Below are positions 17,268-24,167 of a stretch of 28,003 nucleotides of DNA, one piece after another. Under the pieces are notes generated by a model. It did no database searches. It had not been told where the DNA came from and saw only the letters and a program-made list of their open reading frames with translations. Source of the DNA: Candidatus Gastranaerophilales bacterium. GTDB taxonomy: Bacteria; Cyanobacteriota; Vampirovibrionia; Gastranaerophilales; Gastranaerophilaceae. The translations under genes and the position numbers were made by a program. Position 1 is the first letter of the stretch, and each line of letters begins with the position of its first letter. The stretch spans positions 1 to 28,003 of the forward strand of contig CAJULX010000026.1 in NCBI GenBank assembly GCA_910587245.1, in the 5' to 3' direction.

Positions 17268-18959
17268 CTACATTAAATCCGATAGAAATTTATTCGCAGG
17301 TTCAAAATCGGGATTAATTGAAAGACAATGCTTCATATCTGCCTGTGCAAGCTCTTTATTACCGTTTGCCATATCTGATAATCCTTTGAAATAATAATAG
17401 CGGTAACTGTAATTATTTGCAAAAGATATCATATGCAAAAAGTTTTCCATAGGTTTTTGTTTTTTATTTTCGTTTAAATATGCAAGATAGGCGCTTTGTG
17501 TGTTTTCAAACAATAAATTTTCACCAAGTGCTTTTAGTAAATATTCTTTTTTCAAAGCGGCATCATTTTTTAAGACAGTAATTGAAGCTATATAATATTC
17601 ATAAAACAGGCTTTTTTTGCCTGCAAGAAGCTCTATCTGCTTTTCAATTTTTTCTATGGTTTTTTCGCTTCCTTTAATTTTTTTATAGCAGAAAACAAGC
17701 TTCATCTGTGTTAAAATATCATTTTTATTCAATTTTGCAGCTTTTTTATAATATTCAACAGCCTTTAAATTATCTCCTTCAAGATAAGCTATATCTCCAA
17801 GCCCTGCAAGGGTCGGCGCATAATTTTTATTTAAATTAAAGCTCTGCAGAAGATTTTTCTTTGCAAGTTCGTCCTTGCCCGTGTTTAATTGGCTTTGTGC
17901 CTGCAATGTTAAGATTTTATAATTATTTTTATTAAAATTTAATATATTCTGGCATTCGTTTATTACCTTATAATAGTCTCCTTTAAGGTAATTAACGCTT
18001 ATTAAATGAAATTTTTTCTCATTTTCATTATTTGTAAGATTTGCAAGCACATTTTCTTTCTCTATTAAAAATTTTGTGCTGTATTCAGGGGTTATGACAT
18101 CGGAATTTTCATATTTTTCTAAAAATTTATAAGCCTCTTTATGTTTGCCTGAATTATTTAAAATCTTTATTTTATAGCATAAATAAGCAGGGTTATTCGG
18201 GTTTCTTTTAACAGCCTCATCTATAAACATTAAAGCCTGCTGATACTGCCTTGATTCTAAAAGTGCCTGTGCCATTATGAAATTTGCATAGTCGGATTTT
18301 TCCATAAGGCTTGATTTTTTACTTAAATCAAAAGCGGTTTCTTCGGGTGTATTGTCAAAATAAATTGACGAATAAGCCTTTGCAAGATAGATTTCTTCCT
18401 GTTTATCAAGAGGATATGTATCTTTATGGCTGTTTTTTAAATTATCAATCTGGTTTTGAAAATATGTCTGGTTTTTAACCTTTGCAACGCCTACATCTCC
18501 AAGGGTAAAAAACCCTATTTCATACATACTTTTTGCAAATATTAAAAGCGAAATATCATTTTCAATTTCGGATAATATTTTTGAATAATCATTATAAGCT
18601 ACGGAAACATTTCCCTGATTAAATCTTTTTGTAGTATCGATATAATCCTGTCTTTGGCGTGCTTTTTCATCCAAATTTTCATAATTATTTGCAAGGTTTG
18701 TATCCAAATTTAAAAAGCTGTCTACAACCGTGCTTAAATTAAATGAAATCGTGGTTTCCTGAGTTTTGGATTCATTATTTACGGCAGGCCGTATGGGTTC
18801 AATTCCTAAAACCCTTTCTTCTTCAGGATTTGTATTCACGGGAAAAGCTGCAGAGCAAAATGCCGCTTCCTGTGCAAGCAAAAATGTGCACAATAAGCCT
18901 GCGCAAATCGTTTTTTTGCTTAAATATTTTTTATTAAATTTTTTATTTTTTTTATTCAT
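17268..18959 (-). CDS. Exported TPR-repeat protein
   Basis: About 563 residues from ATG 18959. The N-terminus is strongly basic (MNKKNKKFNKKYLSKK), followed by a hydrophobic stretch, CAGLLCTFLLAQEAAFCSAA, that looks like a signal peptide with cleavage near CSAA. From about residue 180 on there are many TPR units, for example ANFIMAQALLESRQYQQALMFIDEAVKRNPNNPAYLCYKIKIL and the unit around YAPTLAGLGDIAYLEGDNLKAVEYYKKAAKLN in two stretches. Expected location: periplasm, as a protein-binding scaffold. The start overlaps the last codons of the upstream HD-GYP gene with no Shine-Dalgarno at usual spacing, suggesting translational coupling; a TTG at 18974 is a less likely start. TPR proteins such as TadD act with Tad machines, but there is no direct evidence for that here. 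Confidence 0.8.
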   Translation of the reverse strand: MNKKNKKFNKKYLSKKTICAGLLCTFLLAQEAAFCSAAFPVNTNPEEERVLGIEPIRPAVNNESKTQETTISFNLSTVVDSFLNLDTNLANNYENLDEKARQRQDYIDTTKRFNQGNVSVAYNDYSKILSEIENDISLLIFAKSMYEIGFFTLGDVGVAKVKNQTYFQNQIDNLKNSHKDTYPLDKQEEIYLAKAYSSIYFDNTPEETAFDLSKKSSLMEKSDYANFIMAQALLESRQYQQALMFIDEAVKRNPNNPAYLCYKIKILNNSGKHKEAYKFLEKYENSDVITPEYSTKFLIEKENVLANLTNNENEKKFHLISVNYLKGDYYKVINECQNILNFNKNNYKILTLQAQSQLNTGKDELAKKNLLQSFNLNKNYAPTLAGLGDIAYLEGDNLKAVEYYKKAAKLNKNDILTQMKLVFCYKKIKGSEKTIEKIEKQIELLAGKKSLFYEYYIASITVLKNDAALKKEYLLKALGENLLFENTQSAYLAYLNENKKQKPMENFLHMISFANNYSYRYYYFKGLSDMANGNKELAQADMKHCLSINPDFEPANKFLSDLM

Positions 18960-20733
18960 CCTTGTTTTCTTCAACGTTATCGTTGTAATATTTTAAAAAT
19001 GTTGAAATAAACCTGTCTTCTTCAGATGTATGTTCTCTTTCATTGTGATTGACAATCAGATTGTATAAATTTAAAAGATTATAACTGCTTAATACTATTC
19101 TATCATTATCTTCAAGTTTTTTGTTATCCGTTATCATAACATTTATTATTTTATCGGTTTCAATTGATAAAAATGTATCCACCATTCTGTTATCAAAATG
19201 GGTGCCGGAATCTTTTATTAAAATATCAATTGCTTTTTCAATAGGCATTTTAGACCTGTAGTGTCTTTTTGATGTTATAGCATCAAACACATCGGATACC
19301 GCTAAAATTCTTCCGCCCAAAGGAATATTGTTTCCTGAAAGTTTTCTGTAATATCCGCTGCCGTCAAATTTTTCATGGTGTGATGCTGCAATGCAGGCGA
19401 TATCTTCATATTCTTTTGAAAAATAAATTCTTGATAAAATATCATAGGTTATTTTTACATGTTCTTGAATATGTTTATATTCTTCATCCGTCAGCTTACC
19501 TTCCTTTTGAAGAACGGAATCTCTTATGCCTATTTTTCCGATATCATGCAATAAAGAAGCCTGTCTTATCACTTCTTTTTGTTTATCATCGAAGTTTAAT
19601 TTATCGCAGATAAGCATAGTATACATTGTAACCCTTTTTGAATGACCTGAGGTTATTTTATCTCTGGCATCAATAGAGGCTGAAAGTGTATCTACAAAAC
19701 TTGAGAGCAAAAGTTTTTGTTCTTCAATGAATTGCTTCTGCTTATTAAATAATGTTGCGTTTTCAAGCGCAATTCCTGCTGATGAGCCTATTGCAATCAA
19801 TAAATCTTCATCTTTTTCCGTAAAATATCCGTCTTTTTTGTTTAAAACCTGAAATACGCCTACAATTTGATGGCTCAGATTTCTTATCGGCATACAAAGG
19901 ATTGATTTTGTAACGTATCCTGATTTTTTATCAATCTCTTTATTAAACCTTTTATCTTTATAGGCTTCTTTAATATTAACGGTTTCGCCTGTTGTTGCAA
20001 CGTGTCCTGCAAGCCCCAGACTTGAATCGAACCTTATTTCTTTTGTGTTCATTCCGAGTGCTACTTTAGACCACAGTTCTTTTTTTTCTTCATCAAGAAG
20101 GAAAACCGTACATCTGTCCGCATCAAGAGCCAGTTTTATTTCCTGCGCAATTATCGTTAAAAGATTATCAAGGTTTGTTTCAAGCGCAATGGTTCTTCCC
20201 ACCTTTAATAAAGCAATCAGAGGGTCTTCGCCTTGATGTTTGGGAATAAAGCTCGGTTTTTCAGATGAAATTATCTTTTTTTGCTGTAATTTTTTAATTT
20301 TATCTTCAATTTCAGAAATCTTTTCATTAAAATCAAATTCATCCGCTACGATAATATTCAGCGCTCTGTTAATTAATTCTAAAGAAACATCATAATTTCC
20401 TTCTTCAAATTCAATTAATCCCGTGAAAAAATTGTTAATTTTCTGTGCAGGATATGAAGCGGATGACATTGCAAGATATTTAGCATCGTTTAAAACCGCA
20501 AGAGTTTTATAATAATTTAATTTATGAATTTTATAGTTTAAATAAGCAAACAAAGACATTGAAAAAGATACTAAATCAAAAGCTTTGATTGCAATTGCGG
20601 TTTTTCTTAAATTATCGATATCAACAATATTTACTTTTTTATTATCTTCTATAGCTGCATAAAAAAGGCACACGAGCCTTTCTTTTAATTCCGCATAGTC
20701 TTTACTTTCCAAACTTTTTACGTTGTTTAACAA
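18952..20733 (-). CDS. GAF domain plus HD-GYP domain signalling protein (likely c-di-GMP phosphodiesterase)
   Basis: 593 residues, no membrane helices. Residues 1-165 are helical and TPR-like (LINRALNIIVADEFDFNEKI). A GAF domain (about 175-335) has DRCTVFLLDEEKKELWSKVA and GLAGHVATTGETVNI. The HD-GYP domain (about 350-530) has GHSKRVTMYT, ASLLHDIGKIGI (HD pair), and HHEKFDGSGY, the GYP-region signature of enzymes that hydrolyse cyclic di-GMP; VSDVFDAITSKRHYR follows. The catalytic set looks complete; in the GYP motif the final Pro is replaced (GSGYYRKL), which is common. The start is TTG 20733 with AGGAAGG upstream. It forms an overlapping pair with the exported TPR gene. The GAF ligand is unknown. 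Confidence 0.92.
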   Translation of the reverse strand: MLNNVKSLESKDYAELKERLVCLFYAAIEDNKKVNIVDIDNLRKTAIAIKAFDLVSFSMSLFAYLNYKIHKLNYYKTLAVLNDAKYLAMSSASYPAQKINNFFTGLIEFEEGNYDVSLELINRALNIIVADEFDFNEKISEIEDKIKKLQQKKIISSEKPSFIPKHQGEDPLIALLKVGRTIALETNLDNLLTIIAQEIKLALDADRCTVFLLDEEKKELWSKVALGMNTKEIRFDSSLGLAGHVATTGETVNIKEAYKDKRFNKEIDKKSGYVTKSILCMPIRNLSHQIVGVFQVLNKKDGYFTEKDEDLLIAIGSSAGIALENATLFNKQKQFIEEQKLLLSSFVDTLSASIDARDKITSGHSKRVTMYTMLICDKLNFDDKQKEVIRQASLLHDIGKIGIRDSVLQKEGKLTDEEYKHIQEHVKITYDILSRIYFSKEYEDIACIAASHHEKFDGSGYYRKLSGNNIPLGGRILAVSDVFDAITSKRHYRSKMPIEKAIDILIKDSGTHFDNRMVDTFLSIETDKIINVMITDNKKLEDNDRIVLSSYNLLNLYNLIVNHNEREHTSEEDRFISTFLKYYNDNVEENKDE

Positions 20734-20756
20734 AATAACCCTTCCTTTACAAAAAG

Positions 20757-20762
20757 ATTATA
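20757..20762 (-). promoter_or_regulatory. -10 box for the GAF/HD-GYP operon
   Basis: TATAAT on the minus strand, 24 nt upstream of the TTG start. The position 17 nt further upstream (AGTTTA) is a poor -35 and falls in the left arm of the 11-bp inverted repeat at 20778-20822, so a DNA-binding regulator could control this promoter. Confidence 0.5.
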
Positions 20763-20777
20763 CTATATTTTGAGCAA

Positions 20778-20822
20778 AATAAACTAAACCATATTGCGGA
20801 TATTTGTCAAATTTAGTTTATT
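20778..20822. repeat. 11-bp perfect inverted repeat upstream of the GAF/HD-GYP gene
   Basis: Arms AATAAACTAAA (20778-20788) and TTTAGTTTATT (20812-20822), spaced by 23 nt. One arm covers the expected -35 of the HD-GYP promoter. A consensus -35-like TTGACA (minus strand, 20805-20810) lies between the arms. It is either a pair of operator half-sites or a long hairpin ending the small gene upstream; the first is favoured because there is no T-tract. Confidence 0.5.
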
Positions 20823-20847
20823 CTTGATTACAAAACCGTAATAATTT

Positions 20848-21054
20848 TTATAAATTAATTTTTTCAAGCAGGGTTTCAAGTTTTATGCAATTTTCCGTTA
20901 ATTCTTTGCATATTTTAATACCTATTTCAGACAAAACGGCGGCTTCTTGATTAATTTCCATTTCATAAATTTGTTTAAATAAAATTTTTGCCTGACAGGT
21001 GCAGGAAGATATATTCACTCTTGTTTCATTTAGAGCGTTATGTTCAGCGTTCAT
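20848..21054 (-). CDS. Small helical protein, function unknown
   Basis: 68 residues with AAAGGT 9 nt upstream of the ATG. Predicted mostly alpha-helical, with Glu/Lys/Ile heptad-like spacing in the second half (ELTENCIKLETLLEKI). Three Cys lie in the first third or later (SSCTCQAK, ICKEL) with another in ENC; the CxC pair could bind a metal, but this is a guess. No recognised family. It is driven by a consensus promoter whose spacer holds a palindrome, facing the XRE regulator gene, which suggests a repressor-target pair. Codon use resembles the rest of the window. Confidence 0.65.
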   Translation of the reverse strand: MNAEHNALNETRVNISSCTCQAKILFKQIYEMEINQEAAVLSEIGIKICKELTENCIKLETLLEKINL

Positions 21055-21086
21055 AAAATTATACCTTTTTGTATATAAAAACTTTG

Positions 21087-21117
21087 CCCGAATGAATATT
21101 TTATGTTAATATTCGGG
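21087..21117 (-). other. Hairpin in the 5' leader of the small helical protein gene
   Basis: Within the predicted ~85-nt leader, GAATATT pairs with AATATTC around a 7-nt loop, and CCC with GGG outside it across a 4-nt bulge; alternatively CCCGAAT pairs with ATTCGGG. The two pairings compete. It may influence mRNA stability or translation. Confidence 0.4.
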
Positions 21118-21121
21118 TAAT

Positions 21122-21138
21122 TAATCAATATTTGATTA
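21122..21138. repeat. Palindrome at the transcription start of the minus-strand promoter
   Basis: TAATCAA-TAT-TTGATTA, perfect 7-bp arms, just downstream of the TATAAT box at 21146-21151, so at about +1 to +17. Operator for a regulator or a 5'-end stem-loop. Confidence 0.4.
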
Positions 21139-21145
21139 TATTTTT

Positions 21146-21174
21146 ATTATACTCAATTGAGTAAAATCTGTCAA
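21146..21174 (-). promoter_or_regulatory. Consensus sigma70 promoter (TTGACA, 17-nt spacer, TATAAT)
   Basis: On the minus strand, TTGACA (21169-21174), exactly 17 nt, TATAAT (21146-21151). It is the only full-consensus promoter I found in the window. It drives the 68-residue protein gene. Such a strong promoter usually needs repression, and a perfect palindrome lies in its spacer. Confidence 0.8.
21151..21162. promoter_or_regulatory. Perfect 12-bp palindrome, candidate XRE operator
   Basis: ACTCAATTGAGT is self-complementary over all 12 bases. It occupies the spacer of the consensus promoter and touches the -10 box, a classic repression position. A second, degenerate copy (GTACAAATGAGT, 21175-21186, 8 of 12 identical) lies 24 bp away, next to the -35 and upstream of the xre start. 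A third similar stretch (TACTCAATTGCGT) occurs within the xre coding region near 21346. Confidence 0.6.
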
Positions 21175-21208
21175 GTACAAATGAGTAATTTTTATTTGGT
21201 AATTTCGT

Positions 21209-21502
21209 ATGTACAAAGAAAACTTGAAAAAAATCAGAAAAAGATTGGGTCTATCAATGGCAAAATTCGCTGTTGAGCTGGAAATGTCATCAAGTACGCT
21301 TACGGGGTATGAACGCGGTACACGCACGCCCTCAATTCTTCTATGTACTCAATTGCGTAAAAAACTCAATGTCAATCTCAACTGGTTTGTTTCAGGCGAA
21401 GGGGAAATGTTTAACCGTGAAATCACCGATTATGAAAAAACCAAGGCTGACATTCTTGAAGAAGTAAAATTTATGCTCAAAAATGAAGGTGTAATTAAAT
21501 AA
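21209..21502 (+). CDS. XRE-family helix-turn-helix regulator
   Basis: 97 residues. A Cro/C1-type HTH occupies residues 4-63: LKKIRKRLGLSMAKFAVELEMSSSTLTGYERGTRTP, with helix 2 LSMAKFAVEL and recognition helix SSSTLTGYERG. It is followed by the LCTQLRKKLNVNLNWFVSGEGEMF segment common to phage-type repressors. The remaining ~25 residues form a charged helix, perhaps for dimerisation. It is divergent from the 68-residue protein gene and probably represses it, and itself, through the palindromes between them. No typical Shine-Dalgarno precedes the ATG. No phage genes are nearby, so I do not read it as part of a prophage. The stop is 27 nt before the FlhA-domain gene, which has a separate promoter. 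Confidence 0.88.
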   Translation: MYKENLKKIRKRLGLSMAKFAVELEMSSSTLTGYERGTRTPSILLCTQLRKKLNVNLNWFVSGEGEMFNREITDYEKTKADILEEVKFMLKNEGVIK

Positions 21503-21523
21503 ATTCAATTTTTATGTTAAAAT
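21495..21523 (+). promoter_or_regulatory. Extended -10 promoter placing the transcript start at the FlhA-domain ATG
   Basis: TTAAAT (21495-21500), 17 nt, TAAAAT (21518-21523), with TG at 21515-21516 making an extended -10. Only 6 nt separate the -10 from the ATG at 21530, the same spacing as at yhaM. The 5' part overlaps the xre stop codon. Predicts a leaderless mRNA. Confidence 0.55.
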
Positions 21524-21529
21524 AGGGAT

Positions 21530-22999
21530 ATGTTTAAAAGTACGCGTCAGGAGTTTTGCATAAAAACCTGCCCCATTGATGATATAGGGGGCTTAGAAAA
21601 TACTTTAAATTCCATGTCAAAACAAGGGTGGGATTTATACTCTCTTCATGAAGGTGAAGTAGGCAATAAGGTTGTTTACAATATTATCTTTATGAAGGAA
21701 GTTGAATTTTCTAAAGATGAGAGCGAATTTGAGGATATACAGGGGTATAAAACCAAAATGGAGCGTATGCTCTATTCAAAAGAAGAACCTTATGAATTGT
21801 GTTTAAATTTTCAAAGAAAAATCAGAGAAAAAAGAGAAAGAATTGAAGATTTAAAACATTTCTTGGAATCCGCAAAATCTGATGAAAGAGAAGTTTTAAA
21901 CGAAGAAATTGCAAAAGAGGTTAACGACCTTAACAGTTTAAAAAAACAGTTAAAAAGCCTTCTTGCCCCTTCAAAAATGGCAAATTCTTTAGGCGAAGAA
22001 AGGCTTTCAATCCATTTATCGGAAGAAATTTATTCATTAAATAATCCGTCTAAAAACGGAACGAATATTCTGGCTGAAACCGTGAAAGTAAGGCAGGAAT
22101 TGACCAATGAAGTAGGGTATATTATCCCTAAAGTGTTATTTTTGGAAAATCCCGAATTAAACGAATATACATTTACAATTAATATCCACTCCATTCCTGT
22201 TGCGCAGGCGCAGGCATATCCTGATCACATTATGTATTTTTGTGATGAATTGAATTTGAAAAAATATCCGAAAAATTCGATTAAAGCGGTAGATTTTATT
22301 ACGGGAAGAAAAATTGTCTGGATTGAAGAAAATGAGGCGAAAAATTTCTGGGCAAAAGGGTTAAACCCCTGCGAATATATTGCGCAGTATTTAAAATATT
22401 TTGCAATTAAGTGTGTAAATGAAATATTTAATTATAATGATTTAAATCGCTATATTGAGATTGTAAGCGAGAATAATGCGCTTTTAATAGATAATATTTT
22501 AGGCGAGTTTATTTCGTTATCCGAATTAAAGTATCTTTTCTGTTCTTTAATCAGAGAAAGAGTAAGCGTTAAAGATTTAATTTATATTTTTGAAAAAATC
22601 AATGATTTTGCGGATGACCCTTCAAAAGCGAATTTATTGGATAAATTAAGGGTTTCCCTATCCCGCCAGATTTGCTGGTCTTTAAGCAATGACGATAAAG
22701 AAATATCAGGGTATGAAGTAAACGATAAAGTAATAGAAATGCTTGAAGCACAATCGGATTCAACCGATGGAGAAACGGGGATTGTAAAAATTGACGGAAT
22801 AAAATTTGAACAGTTCACAAAAACTATTGAAAAAATATCTTCTAAAAAAGAAGGGGATAAAGACATTGTGCTTGTTGCCCCGCAGCATTTAAGACATATG
22901 CTTTTTGTTCTTGTATCCGAATTATATACGGATATTCCCGTTATCTGTCTTGAAGAAGTTACCCCGGAATTTGAATTGAAGATACTGGGAAGTATATAG
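21530..22999 (+). CDS. Soluble protein with FlhA-type (FHIPEP) cytosolic domain and N-terminal DUF4177-like domain
   Basis: 489 residues, no membrane helices. Residues 7-56 resemble DUF4177: IDDIGGLENTLNSMSKQGWDLYSLH, then a strand ending NIIFMKE. Residues 60-150 are a highly charged helical, probably coiled-coil, linker. Residues ~155-489 match the cytosolic domain of the FlhA/YscV export-gate family along its whole length. There is LSIHLSEEIYSL, then VRQELTNEVGYIIPKVLF, PDHIMYF, the KIVWI strand where FlhA has AVWI, and CEYIAQYLKYFAIKCVNEIF for the TVIATHL region. LSLSEL-type FISLSELKYLF, LIRERVSVKDLIYIFEKINDFA, SRQICW, IVLVAPQHLRHML and the terminal LGSI complete the match. In FlhA this part forms a nine-subunit ring receiving export substrates; the ~330-residue membrane half is missing here and there are no flagellar genes in the window. 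Role unknown. Confidence 0.85.
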   Translation: MFKSTRQEFCIKTCPIDDIGGLENTLNSMSKQGWDLYSLHEGEVGNKVVYNIIFMKEVEFSKDESEFEDIQGYKTKMERMLYSKEEPYELCLNFQRKIREKRERIEDLKHFLESAKSDEREVLNEEIAKEVNDLNSLKKQLKSLLAPSKMANSLGEERLSIHLSEEIYSLNNPSKNGTNILAETVKVRQELTNEVGYIIPKVLFLENPELNEYTFTINIHSIPVAQAQAYPDHIMYFCDELNLKKYPKNSIKAVDFITGRKIVWIEENEAKNFWAKGLNPCEYIAQYLKYFAIKCVNEIFNYNDLNRYIEIVSENNALLIDNILGEFISLSELKYLFCSLIRERVSVKDLIYIFEKINDFADDPSKANLLDKLRVSLSRQICWSLSNDDKEISGYEVNDKVIEMLEAQSDSTDGETGIVKIDGIKFEQFTKTIEKISSKKEGDKDIVLVAPQHLRHMLFVLVSELYTDIPVICLEEVTPEFELKILGSI

Positions 23000-23031
23000 T
23001 TTTAAAATTATATTAGTGTTGTCAAATTGTA

Positions 23032-23051
23032 ATGCAAGGTTCATATTGCAT
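23032..23051. promoter_or_regulatory. Inverted repeat just upstream of the fabI promoter
   Basis: ATGCAA (23032-23037) and TTGCAT (23046-23051), perfect 6-bp arms with an 8-nt spacer, ending 5 nt before the -35. It could be an operator for fabI, or with the following CTTTTTG a weak terminator for the FlhA-domain gene. Confidence 0.35.
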
Positions 23052-23056
23052 ACTTT

Positions 23057-23085
23057 TTGTATTTTCGTTGTGTTTATTGTAATAT
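23057..23085 (+). promoter_or_regulatory. fabI promoter
   Basis: TTGTAT (23057-23062), 17-nt spacer, TAATAT (23080-23085). The predicted leader is about 29 nt and carries the Shine-Dalgarno AAAAGGAG. Confidence 0.45.
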
Positions 23086-23120
23086 GATTAAAAATCTAAT
23101 TAAAAGGAGCGAAATAAACT

Positions 23121-23924
23121 ATGGGTATTATGGAAGGTAAAAAAGGCATTATATTCGGTGTTTCGAATAAATTTGGAATAGCTAATGCCATAGCGGAACA
23201 AATTCATAAAGAAGGCGGCGAAATCGCTTTTACATATGCAAATGAAGCAATGGAAAAAAGAGTAAAACCCATCGCTGATGAAATGAACGCTAAAATGTGC
23301 GTAGAATGCGATGTTACAAAAGATGAAGATGTTAAAAAAGTTTTTGAACAATATGCAAAAACATATGATTCTCTTGATTTTGTGGTGCATGCGGTTGCTT
23401 TTGCAAATAAAGATGATTTGATGGGTGAATTTTATACAACATCTAAAGAAGGCTGGGATTTAGCAATGCATGTAAGCGCTTATTCTTTGCTTACAATTTC
23501 AAAATATGCTAAACCGCAGATGGAAACATCAGGCGGCGGCTCAATTTTAGCTTTAACATACCTTGGCGCTACAAAAGTGGTTGCAAACTATAACATTATG
23601 GGCGTTGCAAAGGCTGCGCTTGAATCTTCCATGAGATTTATTTCTTATGACCTTGGAAAATATAATATCAGATGCAACTGTCTTTCTGCAGGCCCTGTTA
23701 AAACTCTTGCCGCTAAAGGTATTTCAGGTTTTGACAGAATGCTTAAAGCAAATATTTTAAAAGCACCTTTAAAAAGAACACCGTCTTTAGAAGATGTGGG
23801 CAAAGCCGGTTTATATCTGGCTTCTGACCTGTCAAGCGGCGTAACGGGTCAGGTGCAGTTTGTTGACTGCGGCGCAAGCAGTGTATTTGCATCAATTGAT
23901 GAAATGGCACAAATTCAATTTTAA
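23121..23924 (+). CDS. fabI: Enoyl-[acyl-carrier-protein] reductase FabI
   Basis: 267 residues. Catalyses the last, NAD(P)H-dependent reduction in each round of type II fatty-acid elongation. Short-chain dehydrogenase fold. The glycine loop is divergent as in FabI (GIIFGVSNKFGIANAIAE). HAVAFA (about residue 91) follows. The catalytic motif YNIMGVAKAALE gives Tyr-x6-Lys, and LTYLGATK supplies the other conserved Tyr. The C-terminal GQVQFVDCG is typical. The start is ATG 23121 after AAAAGGAG; a nearby internal ATG at 23130 is less well placed. Monocistronic: own promoter and a strong terminator directly downstream. FabI is the usual target of triclosan-like inhibitors; nothing in the visible sequence departs from the family. 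Confidence 0.95.
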   Translation: MGIMEGKKGIIFGVSNKFGIANAIAEQIHKEGGEIAFTYANEAMEKRVKPIADEMNAKMCVECDVTKDEDVKKVFEQYAKTYDSLDFVVHAVAFANKDDLMGEFYTTSKEGWDLAMHVSAYSLLTISKYAKPQMETSGGGSILALTYLGATKVVANYNIMGVAKAALESSMRFISYDLGKYNIRCNCLSAGPVKTLAAKGISGFDRMLKANILKAPLKRTPSLEDVGKAGLYLASDLSSGVTGQVQFVDCGASSVFASIDEMAQIQF

Positions 23925-23941
23925 TTGATTTATAAACATTT

Positions 23942-23978
23942 AAAAAACCCGAAGGATTTAGTATCTTTCGGGTTTTTT
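23942..23978 (+). terminator. Rho-independent terminator after fabI
   Basis: Stem CCCGAAGGAT / ATCTTTCGGG with one G-U wobble and a TTAGT loop, flanked by six A and six T. About 16 bp in total, with a T-tract. It begins 18 nt after the fabI stop and, because of the A-tract, could also stop transcription from the opposite side. Confidence 0.9.
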
Positions 23979-24033
23979 CTCTCTTCTCTCTTTATTTGTC
24001 CTTTGGTGAACTTTTTTATCGGGGTGACAATTC

Positions 24034-24049
24034 ATACCGCATGCGGTAT
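24034..24049. repeat. Perfect 16-bp palindrome between fabI and ilvD
   Basis: ATACCGCA/TGCGGTAT is fully self-complementary. It sits in the 241-nt gap between convergent fabI and ilvD, after the fabI terminator, in otherwise T-rich sequence that I see no gene in. Protein-binding site or cruciform; purpose unknown. Confidence 0.45.
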
Positions 24050-24139
24050 TGTTTGTTTTATATTTTTTTTAAATCCTCATCTTATTTTTTCGGGTGTTCA
24101 TATAAAACATGAAAAGAAAATTTTTTACCATTTTGCTTT

Positions 24140-24167
24140 AATAATGTTAAGAAATATTAACATTATT
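24140..24167 (-). terminator. AT-rich hairpin at the ilvD stop codon
   Basis: AATAATGTTAA (24140-24150) and TTAACATTATT (24157-24167), perfect 11-bp arms with a 6-nt loop. It overlaps the ilvD stop. There is no U-tract after it on the minus strand, so it may protect the mRNA 3' end rather than stop transcription. Confidence 0.45.

Noticed and set aside
20848..22999. Prophage or integrative element around the XRE gene
   Set aside because: No integrase, attachment repeats or phage structural genes are nearby, and base composition matches the neighbours.
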